A DNA stretch of 15,664 nt from an uncultured Bacteroidota bacterium (GTDB taxonomy: Bacteria > Bacteroidota > Bacteroidia > Chitinophagales > Chitinophagaceae): NCBI GenBank assembly GCA_903913355.1, contig CAIWKU010000414.1, forward strand, positions 1 to 15,664. The letters run 5' to 3'. The translations under genes and the position numbers were made by a program. Within the stretch, counting starts at the first letter, position 1; the number at the start of each line of letters is the position of its first letter. The notes under the pieces were generated by a model. That model did not search any database. It was not told where the DNA came from and was given only the letters and a program-made list of their open reading frames with translations. Shown here piece by piece: positions 7,689 to 15,637 of this stretch.

Positions 7689-7727
7689 AAAAATACCCCA
7701 AGGATAAACTTCCTGGGGGTATTTTTT
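7689..7727. terminator. Bidirectional intrinsic terminator between convergent genes
   Basis: AAAAATACCCCAAGGA (7689-7704) pairs with TCCTGGGGGTATTTTT (7711-7726) with one A-G mismatch (7700/7715) and a 6-nt loop. The right arm ends in a T-tract for rightward transcripts, and the A-tract on the left gives a T-tract for leftward ones. It sits in the 115-bp gap between the DinB gene (+) and the second M16 gene (-), so it can serve both. Confidence 0.9.
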
Positions 7728-7743
7728 ATACAAGGTAAATTGG

Positions 7744-9807
7744 TTATTTCAAATCATCCAGCTTCAACCCCTGATTACATTTTATATCCTTAATTTCTAT
7801 ATTTATTTTTAATGGACCTGTATCAAATAATTGTTTTACCGGCAGCTTTACACCATTCACTTCCTTATACCCCGTGTTGGTGATAATCACGGTAGATTTT
7901 ACGCCTGCATTGTCTTCCGTTCTTACTTCCTTTACCCGCAGTCCGGAAGCCAGATCATAATAAAAATTAAAGACCCTTTCTTTGGGTGATTTAATTTCTA
8001 TATTGTATGCATCCTTTCCTTCCACCGACTCGATTCCTTTAACCGTAAAACTATAGCCGGCTTTTTTCAGCAAATACGATTCAATAAATAATGAAGCGGT
8101 CTCATCCAATTCTTCTTTGTCTCCATCTTTCAACGACTGCTCTGCTCCCTGCTGTATTACTGAATACTGGTCATTTTTAACCGATTGTTTTGACAAGGAC
8201 ATTCCTCTCATCGACATTGTATTCAAAAAACCGGAAGGAAATATAAATACAGAAGAATAATCAATCACCTGTCCCATAACAGATGCCGTTCCCGTCATAG
8301 TCAAATCTTTCACAGCATTGATAGCCGATTCGCCGCCCTGGGCATCTATGCTTTTTTTGAAGATGCTTTCAGCAGAAACAGAAGGATCAACTTTTTTCTC
8401 AACAGGTGCCTGTTTTTCATTACCATATACATCAAAATACCGGATCTCTCCATATTTTTCGAGCCCTTTGGTAATCTGCTTTGCATTACCTACCACCACA
8501 ATATGAAGATTTGCCGGCAATACATATTTATCCGCCATGGCTTTTACCTGCAGATTATCAACAGATGCCAGTTTTTGCAGGTAATTCTGATAATAGTCCT
8601 TAGGCAAATTATACCGGGCCACATTCAAAGCAAACCGGGCAATCGTTTCGGGGCTTTCTAATGACCTGGCAAAACTTCCACTCATTTCATTTTTGGTTTG
8701 GTTTATTTCATCCGCATTTACATTCTCCTCACGTATACGATTCAACTCAACTAAAAACTGACCAATCGCACTATCTGTTTTTTCATTTCGAACAGATGCA
8801 TTGGCAGTAAAATTAGCAACCAGTTTATCTGGATTAATGCTGGAATAAGCTCCATAGGTAAACCCATATTTTTCACGAAGATTTTTATACAACCTTCCAG
8901 ATGAGCCATTACCTAAAAGCGTATTCATTACTGAGGAAGGAATCACATCTGGCTGACCAGGCTGTAACTGGAAGGGAGTAACCAGATTGATCACACTTTG
9001 AACAGCGCTGGGTTTATCAACAATCGCAACATAAGTTTTTGCAGGTGCCGAAGCTACCGGATACACCGGTGCCGGAACTGTCGCTTTTTTCCATGAACCA
9101 AAATTTGCTTCTGTCAATTTTTTGGCTTCTTCAACTGTAATATCACCTACAAAAATCAGGTATGCAATATTGGGTTTCCAGTAAGTCTGGTAATAATCAC
9201 GGATATCATCCACAGTTACCTTTTTCACTGTTTCTTCTGTCTCCACTTCTCCATAAGGATGTGATTTTCCATATACCAACCTGCTTACTACATTTCTGGC
9301 TATCGCATTTACATCTTCTTTATTCTGTGCCAGCCCTGATAATTCCTGTTTACGAATCTTCTCCAGTTCCTCTGCCGGGAAAGAAGGGCGTAAAGCAATA
9401 TCTGCCATCAACCCGAATACTTTAGGGAAATTATTGGTCAGTGAAAACCCACTCACACTTTTCGCCGAAGTGCTGATGGTAGCACCGAGGTAATCAATCT
9501 CTTCATCCAAAACCGCCTTATTCATTTTTGTAGTCCCCCTGCGAAAAAGCTCTCCGGCCATGCTGATCATACCGGCTTTATCTCCCTCCAGAATTGCATC
9601 CCTGTCTATTGTGAGGGTAGCTGATATACGCGGCAATTTTGTATTACGCACCACAAAAACCTTTAAGCCATTTGGCAAAGTAAAAAAAGCCGGTTCCCCT
9701 ACTTTAATCACAGGCGCGGGTCCTGGTTTGGGAGCATGCGTCCTGTCTACCTGGGCCCATATCAGCACCGGAAACAAAATAAATATGGATAGAATTATTT
9801 TTTTCAT
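7744..9807 (-). CDS. M16 peptidase-like protein lacking the zinc site, with C-terminal LolA-like domain (putative non-catalytic subunit)
   Basis: A 687-aa exported protein: the signal peptide (MKKIILSIFILFPVLIWAQ) ends near residue 19. Residues about 35-460 form the two M16 (insulinase/MPP) lobes. Where active family members have HxxEH, this protein has Met83-Ala-Gly-Glu86-Leu87, so it cannot bind the catalytic zinc in the usual way. The C-lobe keeps the Arg/Tyr pair of the family, Arg311 and Tyr318 in LREKYGFTY, which helps hold the substrate. Residues about 480-687 are an extra domain opening with AQGGESAINAVKDLTMTGTA, resembling LolA/outer-membrane-lipoprotein-sorting-like repeats of beta strands; this is a pattern-based guess. 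The start is ATG 9805-9807; the frame runs back to a TTG at 9864, but that would put 19 residues before the signal peptide. It follows the zinc-containing M16 gene by 57 bp. Confidence 0.88.
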   Translation of the reverse strand: MKKIILSIFILFPVLIWAQVDRTHAPKPGPAPVIKVGEPAFFTLPNGLKVFVVRNTKLPRISATLTIDRDAILEGDKAGMISMAGELFRRGTTKMNKAVLDEEIDYLGATISTSAKSVSGFSLTNNFPKVFGLMADIALRPSFPAEELEKIRKQELSGLAQNKEDVNAIARNVVSRLVYGKSHPYGEVETEETVKKVTVDDIRDYYQTYWKPNIAYLIFVGDITVEEAKKLTEANFGSWKKATVPAPVYPVASAPAKTYVAIVDKPSAVQSVINLVTPFQLQPGQPDVIPSSVMNTLLGNGSSGRLYKNLREKYGFTYGAYSSINPDKLVANFTANASVRNEKTDSAIGQFLVELNRIREENVNADEINQTKNEMSGSFARSLESPETIARFALNVARYNLPKDYYQNYLQKLASVDNLQVKAMADKYVLPANLHIVVVGNAKQITKGLEKYGEIRYFDVYGNEKQAPVEKKVDPSVSAESIFKKSIDAQGGESAINAVKDLTMTGTASVMGQVIDYSSVFIFPSGFLNTMSMRGMSLSKQSVKNDQYSVIQQGAEQSLKDGDKEELDETASLFIESYLLKKAGYSFTVKGIESVEGKDAYNIEIKSPKERVFNFYYDLASGLRVKEVRTEDNAGVKSTVIITNTGYKEVNGVKLPVKQLFDTGPLKINIEIKDIKCNQGLKLDDLK

Positions 9808-9864
9808 GTTGAACTTTTTGAAATTCTTTTGATAAATATCATTTCCTGTTATCGCCAGCATCAA

Positions 9865-11190
9865 TTATTGTTTGGTTCCTTTGGGAACATAATATAATAC
9901 CACACGGTTATCTGCATTCAGGTATTTTTTAGCTACCCGTAACAGATCCTCCCTCGTTACTTTATTATACTTATTGATTTCGGTATTGATGAGGTTGGCA
10001 TCACCAAAATAAACCTGGTAATTGGCCAATGTTTCGGCAATACCCGCCATGGTTGAATTGCGGGTAACAAACTCAGTAGTAATCTGGTTTCGCACTTTTG
10101 TAAACTCATGTTCATCCACCATTTTATTTTTAACCCCATCTATTACAACCTGAATTTCTTTTTCAAGATCGGCGGGTTTAATATTCATATTGGCAATACC
10201 ATAAATAATGAATAAGCCCGCATCTTCCAATGCATAATTAAATGCCCCTGCAGCAACAGCCAGTTGCTTTTCATCAACAATATATTTATTCAACCTGGAT
10301 GAGTTACCGCCCGATAAAAGGGTAGATAACACATTAAAAGCATAATACTCATCGCTCCCTTGTTTGGGTGATCGATACGACATCACTACAGCGGGTAATT
10401 GAATATTATCTTCTACCACATCCCTTACTTCACCACCTAATGGCGGTTCTGTAACTGCGGGACGGGGAATGGGTTTACTACCTTTTGGAATCGTTCCGAA
10501 ATAGGCCTGAATCTGTGCTTTTACTGCGGGGATATCAATATCACCCGCAAGACTTAACACACAATTATTGGGTACATAAAATGTTTTATAGAAATCTTTA
10601 AAATCGTCCAATTTGGCCCGGCTCAAATGGTCCAGACTGCCTATGGGCTGCCAGCGATAAGGATGTACCCGGAAAGCACGTTTAAAAATTTCTCCAATCA
10701 GACTGCCATAGGGTTGATTGTCTATCCGCTGACGCTTTTCTTCTTTCACTACTTCTTTTTGTGTATTCACCCCTATATCCTCAATCTTTGCGTGTAACAT
10801 CCGCTCACTTTCTAACCACAAACCCAGTGCATACTGATTACTCGGAAACAATTCAAAATAGTACGTTCTGTCCTGGGTAGTATTTGCATTATTATATCCT
10901 CCGGCATTGGAAGTGTATTTATCAAAATCACCCCGCTTTACATTATCACTTCCTTCAAACATCAGGTGCTCAAAAAAATGCGCAAATCCGGTATGGGCCG
11001 TGTCCTCATTTTTAGACCCTACATGATACAGAGCCGAAACCGCAACAACCGGAGCGGATTTATCCTGGTGAAGAATGACGGTTAACCCATTGGCCAAAGT
11101 ATATTTTTCGAAAACAATCTTCGGAGCCTGGGCCTGCAAGCCAACGCTGATTAGTAAAACGGCAGGCATTGCCAATAACCATTTTCTCAT
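9865..11190 (-). CDS. M16 family zinc metallopeptidase (catalytic subunit)
   Basis: A 441-aa exported peptidase of the insulinase/mitochondrial-processing-peptidase family. The signal peptide ends near residue 21 (GLQAQA). The inverted zinc motif is His71-Phe-Phe-Glu74-His75, with Glu150 the probable third ligand, 74 residues after His75 in KEVVKEE. NANTTQDRTYYF (101-112) is the conserved substrate-edge strand. The C-lobe begins around 250 and contains SGGNSSRLNKYIV. At the place of the family's Arg/Tyr pair it has Val305 and no Tyr, which the neighbouring gene supplies. This complementary loss matches two-subunit bacterial M16 proteases such as the Sphingomonas A1 pair, so the two probably form a periplasmic heterodimer degrading peptides; the substrate is unknown. 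First gene of the two-gene unit, starting at ATG 11188-11190. Confidence 0.93.
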   Translation of the reverse strand: MRKWLLAMPAVLLISVGLQAQAPKIVFEKYTLANGLTVILHQDKSAPVVAVSALYHVGSKNEDTAHTGFAHFFEHLMFEGSDNVKRGDFDKYTSNAGGYNNANTTQDRTYYFELFPSNQYALGLWLESERMLHAKIEDIGVNTQKEVVKEEKRQRIDNQPYGSLIGEIFKRAFRVHPYRWQPIGSLDHLSRAKLDDFKDFYKTFYVPNNCVLSLAGDIDIPAVKAQIQAYFGTIPKGSKPIPRPAVTEPPLGGEVRDVVEDNIQLPAVVMSYRSPKQGSDEYYAFNVLSTLLSGGNSSRLNKYIVDEKQLAVAAGAFNYALEDAGLFIIYGIANMNIKPADLEKEIQVVIDGVKNKMVDEHEFTKVRNQITTEFVTRNSTMAGIAETLANYQVYFGDANLINTEINKYNKVTREDLLRVAKKYLNADNRVVLYYVPKGTKQ

Positions 11191-11283
11191 AGTATTATTT
11201 TTAGTTCTGAATACAATATCAGTACAAAAAACGAATTAACCATTTTTTGTATAAGTTATGGGGAGGTTTTCACATTTCTATCA

Positions 11284-11300
11284 CAGGTAAAGGATACCTG
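11284..11300. repeat. 6-bp inverted repeat in the miaA-M16 intergenic region
   Basis: CAGGTA (11284-11289) and TACCTG (11295-11300) are separated by AAGGA. The 171-bp spacer (11191-11361) must hold the end of the miaA transcript and possibly a promoter for the M16 pair. The hairpin has no T-tract in either direction, so a terminator role is doubtful. A minus-strand TTTG at 11228-11225 has no good -7 box at the expected distance. Confidence 0.3.
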
Positions 11301-11361
11301 GAAGGCCAAATCTGTATAAAATTGGTAACGACTATTGACTATCCGTTTTACTTGATATCCA

Positions 11362-12267
11362 TTACTCAAATTCTGAAAAGATAGTCCCCAGGCTTTCGGC
11401 ATCAGGTGCTACCCAGCGTATATCCGGGTCCTTGGAAAACCAGGTCATTTGCCTTTTTGCATACTGGCGTGTATTGGTTTTAATTTGTGTAATTGCCTGT
11501 TCTAAAGAAACTGTTCCATCCAGGTAAGCGAATATTTCCTTATACCCTACTGTTTGTAATGCATTGAGATTTTTATAGGGCACTAAGTTTTTTACTTCTG
11601 CTACAAGTCCCGATTCAATCATTTGATCAACTCTTTCATCAATTCTTTTGCGCAATATCTCCTTCGGTACTTCTAAACCGATTTTGATAATATGGAAGGG
11701 TCTGGTAATTTTTTTTCGGGTTCGATACCTGAGGATAGATTGCCCTGTAGCCAGAAATACTTCCAAAGCCCGCATCAATCTCTGTGGATTTTGTTGTTCG
11801 GTGGATACTTCCCAGAAACCCGGATCCTTTTGTTGCAGTTCTTTTTGCAGCCAGATTAAGCCTTTTGATTTGTATCCTTCTATTACCTGATCCCTGACTG
11901 TTTCAGGTACTTCCGGCATTGGATCTATGCCTTCACAAAAAGCCTTTATATAAAGACCCGTACCACCAACCATTACCACCACCCGATGGTTCTGAAATAA
12001 GCTGGCCGACTTTTCCAATGCATATTTTTCAAAACTTCCGGCATTCAGTTCTTCGGTTACAGAATGAGACGCAATAAAATGATGTTTTACGGAAGATAAT
12101 TCCTCTTCGGAAGGACGAGCTACTCCTATTTTCATTTCCTGATAACACTGTCTGGAATCGGCTGAAATGATTTCTGTTCCAAAATGTTTCGCTACTGAAA
12201 TCGCAAAAGAGGTTTTACCCACAGCAGTGGGTCCGGCTATGATAATAATAGTAGGTTGTTTTTCCAT
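11362..12267 (-). CDS. miaA: tRNA dimethylallyltransferase MiaA
   Basis: A 301-aa cytoplasmic enzyme that transfers a dimethylallyl group from DMAPP to N6 of A37 in tRNAs reading UNN codons. Seen motifs: the P-loop-like AGPTAVGKT (11-19), SADSRQCYQEM (35-45; Asp37 is the expected catalytic base and DSRQ the family signature), IGVARPS (47-53), VGGTGLYI (100-107), and the C-terminal LQTVGYKE (237-244) and RQYAKRQMTWF (267-277), which contact tRNA. Its length is normal for the family. The start is ATG 12265-12267, giving MEKQPTIIIIAG; the frame extends 17 codons further upstream with a hydrophobic stretch unlike MiaA, so the shorter form is preferred. It lies 81 bp after the pRiA4b-ORF3-like gene, in a leftward run with cca. 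Confidence 0.96.
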   Translation of the reverse strand: MEKQPTIIIIAGPTAVGKTSFAISVAKHFGTEIISADSRQCYQEMKIGVARPSEEELSSVKHHFIASHSVTEELNAGSFEKYALEKSASLFQNHRVVVMVGGTGLYIKAFCEGIDPMPEVPETVRDQVIEGYKSKGLIWLQKELQQKDPGFWEVSTEQQNPQRLMRALEVFLATGQSILRYRTRKKITRPFHIIKIGLEVPKEILRKRIDERVDQMIESGLVAEVKNLVPYKNLNALQTVGYKEIFAYLDGTVSLEQAITQIKTNTRQYAKRQMTWFSKDPDIRWVAPDAESLGTIFSEFE

Positions 12268-12348
12268 AATAGCCGGTTGGGGAAATATAAGCAAGGAAGA
12301 GAGTAAAAAAGAAGCCACCCGGAATGAACATGCCAGGTATTTTATGCA

Positions 12349-12915
12349 CTAAAATTCTTCTTCGGAACCGGGATCAACTTCTTCAGATTCGGATTCAGTA
12401 TCTGTGTCAGCTTCTCCTTCCGTACCAAATCCTTCCGCCGCTTCCGAGAGATCATATTTTTCTTCAATATCGGCGAATTTATCACCTAACAGACTTTTGG
12501 TTCCATATTGCTGCGGACCAATTCCTTCTGTTCTGGATACAGCAGGATAGCTGAGCTTGGTATTTTCTTCTTTACTTACATTGATCAGTTCAACCAGGAA
12601 TATCCAATGCTTTTCAAAATCATATTCATAGATAAACTTCTGGTTCGTATCGCGTATTTCTGAACTGATGGCGATATCAGCCATCAAAAGAGGCTCTACA
12701 ACATATGGCTTATCGTATCTTTCAAAACTGATTTCCCGGCCTCTTTGCCAGTTATCATTACTCCGGTAGAAAGTAGCTTTGTGTTTGGAATCAAATTCAA
12801 ACGATTTCAGTATCGCATAATGAAGATCCTGAAAATGCTGTGTATGTCTGATTACTATGTCCCTGTAAACCGCATCATCCTCTTCGAGATATACCCTGAA
12901 TTTTAATATAGCCAT
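12349..12915 (-). CDS. Plasmid pRiA4b ORF-3-like (IS1096 TnpR-like fold) protein with acidic tail
   Basis: A 188-aa protein of the family named after plasmid pRiA4b ORF-3 / IS1096 TnpR-like, whose biochemical role is unknown. The N-terminal 140 residues show the usual pattern: a beta-strand MAILKFRVYL, IVIRHTQHFQDLHYAILKSFEFD (two pieces around 20-42), then ATFYRSNDNW (47-56), EIRDTNQKFIYEYDF (86-100) and WIFLVELI (103-110). The last roughly 35 residues are almost entirely Glu, Asp, Ser, Thr and Gly, a strongly acidic, probably disordered tail ending SEEEF. No transposase or resolvase catalytic motif is present, and no IS ends or terminal repeats surround it, so it should not be read as a mobile element. 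It sits 60 bp after cca and 81 bp before miaA on the same strand. Confidence 0.82.
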   Translation of the reverse strand: MAILKFRVYLEEDDAVYRDIVIRHTQHFQDLHYAILKSFEFDSKHKATFYRSNDNWQRGREISFERYDKPYVVEPLLMADIAISSEIRDTNQKFIYEYDFEKHWIFLVELINVSKEENTKLSYPAVSRTEGIGPQQYGTKSLLGDKFADIEEKYDLSEAAEGFGTEGEADTDTESESEEVDPGSEEEF

Positions 12916-12975
12916 TCTTCTTGTATAATTGGTTGTTTGAAGTTTCGGTTATCTGCTGATGGGCAAAAGTACAAT

Positions 12976-14394
12976 TTATTCCACCGCCTGCAAGTTCAGT
13001 TCGGCAGCTTTTTGTAGCATAAACTGGTAAGCGGCCTCATATTCATTGGGTATCAGTCCGTCTAAAATAGCTTCCCGGATAGCATCCTTAATTAAACCCA
13101 CCGGTCTGCCAGGTGATAAGCCAAATTTTTCCATAATCAGTTCACCAGTAATCGGTGGCTGCCAGTTGCGGATTTTATCGGTTTCTTCGACTTCCTGAAG
13201 ACGTTTGCGTACCAGTTCAAAATTCTGAAGATACCTCTTTACCTTAACCCTGTTTTTACTGGTGATATCTGCTTCACAAAGCATCATCAGACTGTCAATA
13301 TCCTCTCCCGCATCAAATAATAACCTTCGGATAGCACTATCGGTAATATTTTCTTTGGTCAAACTAATAGGTCTTAAATGAAGGGCCACCAGTTTCTGTA
13401 CCCATTTCATTTTTTCATTAAGTGGCAGCTTAAGCCTGTTAAATATTTTAGGAACCATCCTGGCACCTACCACTTCATGACCATGAAAAGTCCAGCCATG
13501 CCCCTCTTCAAAGCGCTTAGTAGCGGGTTTACCGATATCGTGGAGCAAAGCGGCCCAGCGTAACCAAAGATCTTCTGTTTTAGCAGAAATATTATCCAAT
13601 ACCTGCAGGGTATGGTAAAAATTATCTTTATGCCCTTTCCCATCAATATACTCAGCACCATACAGATCCACCATCTGAGGAAATATCTCCTGCAATAATC
13701 TACTTCTGAATAAAAGATCCCAGCCCACAGAAGGTTGTGGACTAACCATAATCTTATTTAATTCTTCGGTGATCCTTTCCTGGGATACGATTTTAATTCT
13801 GTGAACATTATCAATGATTGCCTGAAAAGTCTCCGGAGAAATGGTAAATCCCAGTTGGGCTGCAAAACGAATGGCACGCATCATCCGAAGTGGATCATCG
13901 CTAAATGTTTGTAATGGTGCAAGAGGTGTTTGAATGATCTTCTTAGTAATATCCTCTAATCCATTAAAAGGATCTATCAACCTGCCAAAGTCCTCCTTAT
14001 TCAAACTGATGGCCATAGCATTAATCGTAAAATCCCGTCTGTCCTGGTCCTCCGTTATGGTACCAGGTGCCACTTCGGGTTTACGGCTATCCGAACGATA
14101 ACTTTCCTTACGTGCGCCAACAAACTCAACTTCCAGCTCCGGTAAGCGGATCTGCGCAGTACCGAAATTTTTAAAATAGGCAACTACCGGCTTTGGACTA
14201 AACAAAGAAGCTACTTCATGAGCCAAGGCAATCCCATCACCCATACAAACAATATCTGCATCTTTGGTGGGCCGACCTATTACTTTATCGCGCACAAACC
14301 CCCCTATCAGAAAACAGGGCATTTGCAGTTTTTGGGCTGCTGCTGCTATCTGGTTAAATAAAAACACTTCCTTTTCTGTACAAGGTATCTGCAT
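12976..14394 (-). CDS. cca: CCA tRNA nucleotidyltransferase with HD domain
   Basis: A 472-aa class II tRNA nucleotidyltransferase that adds or repairs the 3' CCA end of tRNAs using CTP and ATP. The head domain has LIGGFVRD (29-36) with the metal-binding Asp45-Ala-Asp47 and Glu90 as the likely third acid. RRDFTINAMA (119-128) and DDPLRMMRAIRFAAQ (166-180) give base recognition and the RNA-binding neck. An HD domain follows: His261, His285-Asp286 in LLHDIGKP, and His304/His306 in FHGHE, with Asp376 in CEADITSK as the likely final ligand. HD domains in this family can add phosphohydrolase activity. The start is ATG 14392-14394, 32 bp after the glycosyltransferase stop. A longer frame to 14532 would overlap that gene by 106 bp with non-family sequence. 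I see no second tRNA nucleotidyltransferase gene in the window. Confidence 0.95.
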   Translation of the reverse strand: MQIPCTEKEVFLFNQIAAAAQKLQMPCFLIGGFVRDKVIGRPTKDADIVCMGDGIALAHEVASLFSPKPVVAYFKNFGTAQIRLPELEVEFVGARKESYRSDSRKPEVAPGTITEDQDRRDFTINAMAISLNKEDFGRLIDPFNGLEDITKKIIQTPLAPLQTFSDDPLRMMRAIRFAAQLGFTISPETFQAIIDNVHRIKIVSQERITEELNKIMVSPQPSVGWDLLFRSRLLQEIFPQMVDLYGAEYIDGKGHKDNFYHTLQVLDNISAKTEDLWLRWAALLHDIGKPATKRFEEGHGWTFHGHEVVGARMVPKIFNRLKLPLNEKMKWVQKLVALHLRPISLTKENITDSAIRRLLFDAGEDIDSLMMLCEADITSKNRVKVKRYLQNFELVRKRLQEVEETDKIRNWQPPITGELIMEKFGLSPGRPVGLIKDAIREAILDGLIPNEYEAAYQFMLQKAAELNLQAVE

Positions 14395-14426
14395 ACTTGG
14401 CAAATGTAGGGTTGTTTGGTTTTGAA

Positions 14427-15425
14427 TTAATGGGGTAATACATTGAGCAACTGCTCTGTTCTGATCATACTGGCACAATGAAAATGATCCAATGGACATT
14501 TCGCTTTTCCATGAAGGCCACAGGGCCGGCAACTAAGGGATGACTCTACCTCTATGATATATTTATTATCAGACAAAGGACCGAACCCAAATGCCGGAAT
14601 CGTTGAACAATATACCGCTGCAACCGGTGCATTCATAGCCGAAGCAAAATGCATAGGAGCAGAATCATTTACATAATTCATTTCCGCGTCTTTCATCAGA
14701 GCGGCAGATTGCAGGAAATTAAGTTGACCCGACAGATTACTAACATTTGCATTACCTGAAATTTCCTTAATGCTTTCACACAATGAACGATCCCCGGGTG
14801 CACCCAGCATATAAACCATTAGATCCAATGGCAATTGTCCTAATAAATCAGCCCATTGAGTAGCTGGAAATTGTTTGGTAAACCAAACCGAAGCCGGCGC
14901 AACACAGATGTATTTATTTTTTTTCCACTGAGCCACGGTTTCCATATCTGCAGAACTGGGATATAATTTGGGCTTTCCTGGAACATCGTCTGTAAATGAT
15001 CGAATCAATTCATGGTTTCGTTCTATTTCATGCAGACTATGAGAGCCATCGGAAACAATATGTCGGATCACATCCGTAAACAAAAAACTAAATGGATTTT
15101 TATCAAACCCAATCGTTTGTTTTGCTCCTGAGAATGCAGTAATCAGTCCTGTGGCAGCGAATCTTTGTACATTGATAACCTTATCATACTTAATAGCCCT
15201 TATTCGTCTGATCAGCCCCAATAAATGCCTGTATTTACTTTTCTTCTTATCCCAAATGAGTACAGTATGAATAAAAGGATGGTTGGTAAATAATGACTCA
15301 TTCCCCTTCCGCACAAGTATATCAATAGATGCATCAGGTAATTGCTTGTGCAATTTCTCAAGCAATCCCGTAGCCAATACCACATCACCGATAAAAGCAG
15401 TTTGTATGACCAGGATTTTTTGCAT
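14427..15425 (-). CDS. Glycosyltransferase family 9 (ADP-heptose:LPS heptosyltransferase-like)
   Basis: A 332-aa cytoplasmic-face GT-B glycosyltransferase of family GT9, the group containing the WaaC/WaaF/WaaQ heptosyltransferases of LPS core synthesis. It opens MQKILVIQTAFIGDVVLATGLL, split here as MQKILVIQTAFIGDV then VLATGLL, a Rossmann strand with the GD motif usual in this family. The C-terminal half has APASVWFTKQFP (176-187), the NDSAPMHFASA nucleotide-sugar-binding motif (253-263) and STIPAFGFGPLS (274-285). A four-Cys cluster, Cys299, Cys302, Cys310 and Cys317, lies near the C-terminus. The acceptor and donor sugar cannot be told from sequence; an LPS or other surface-glycan sugar is inferred. 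It is the first gene of the leftward run that continues with cca; no convincing promoter was found in 15426-15500. Confidence 0.9.
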   Translation of the reverse strand: MQKILVIQTAFIGDVVLATGLLEKLHKQLPDASIDILVRKGNESLFTNHPFIHTVLIWDKKKSKYRHLLGLIRRIRAIKYDKVINVQRFAATGLITAFSGAKQTIGFDKNPFSFLFTDVIRHIVSDGSHSLHEIERNHELIRSFTDDVPGKPKLYPSSADMETVAQWKKNKYICVAPASVWFTKQFPATQWADLLGQLPLDLMVYMLGAPGDRSLCESIKEISGNANVSNLSGQLNFLQSAALMKDAEMNYVNDSAPMHFASAMNAPVAAVYCSTIPAFGFGPLSDNKYIIEVESSLSCRPCGLHGKAKCPLDHFHCASMIRTEQLLNVLPH

Positions 15426-15502
15426 CAGGCAAAAATAGTATATCTATCGCCGAAAAGGGAATCTGGGCCTTGCTATATGTAAAGTAATGCCCCCTTTTCA
15501 AA

Positions 15503-15637
15503 ATGGTGAACCATAACAGGTACGGTAGCCTGGTAAAAGAAAACGCAGAAACATCAATAATGATTTTACTGAAAAAATTGCCGAATGAATCAGGTTATTT
15601 ATTTTCTTTCGTTTATAAAAAAGAAGTTGTATTTTGA
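15503..15637 (+). CDS. Possible 44-aa small ORF, unassigned
   Basis: An open frame from ATG 15503 to TGA 15635-15637 encodes a 44-aa peptide opening MVNHNRYGSLVKEN and ending YKKEVVF. It is divergent from the glycosyltransferase gene and has no recognised domain. No good promoter or ribosome-binding site is evident. It could be chance, a short gene or the remains of a longer one; an antisense frame of 49 codons (15498-15647) overlaps it, which lowers the weight of either. Confidence 0.15.
   Translation: MVNHNRYGSLVKENAETSIMILLKKLPNESGYLFSFVYKKEVVF

Noticed and set aside
9808..9864. 19-codon extension of the second M16 gene starting at a TTG
   Set aside because: It would place extra residues before a good signal peptide; the ATG at 9805-9807 followed by Lys-Lys and a hydrophobic core is a better start.
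12268..12318. 17-codon extension of miaA with a hydrophobic stretch
   Set aside because: MiaA is cytoplasmic and starts shortly before its P-loop; ATG 12265-12267 gives this.
12349..12915. Mobile element, suggested by the IS1096/pRiA4b family name
   Set aside because: No transposase or resolvase catalytic motif, no terminal inverted repeats and no target duplication are visible around it.
14395..14532. 46-codon N-terminal extension of cca
   Set aside because: It lies mostly inside the glycosyltransferase coding sequence on the same strand, reads unlike the family, and the ATG at 14392-14394 gives a normal-length enzyme.
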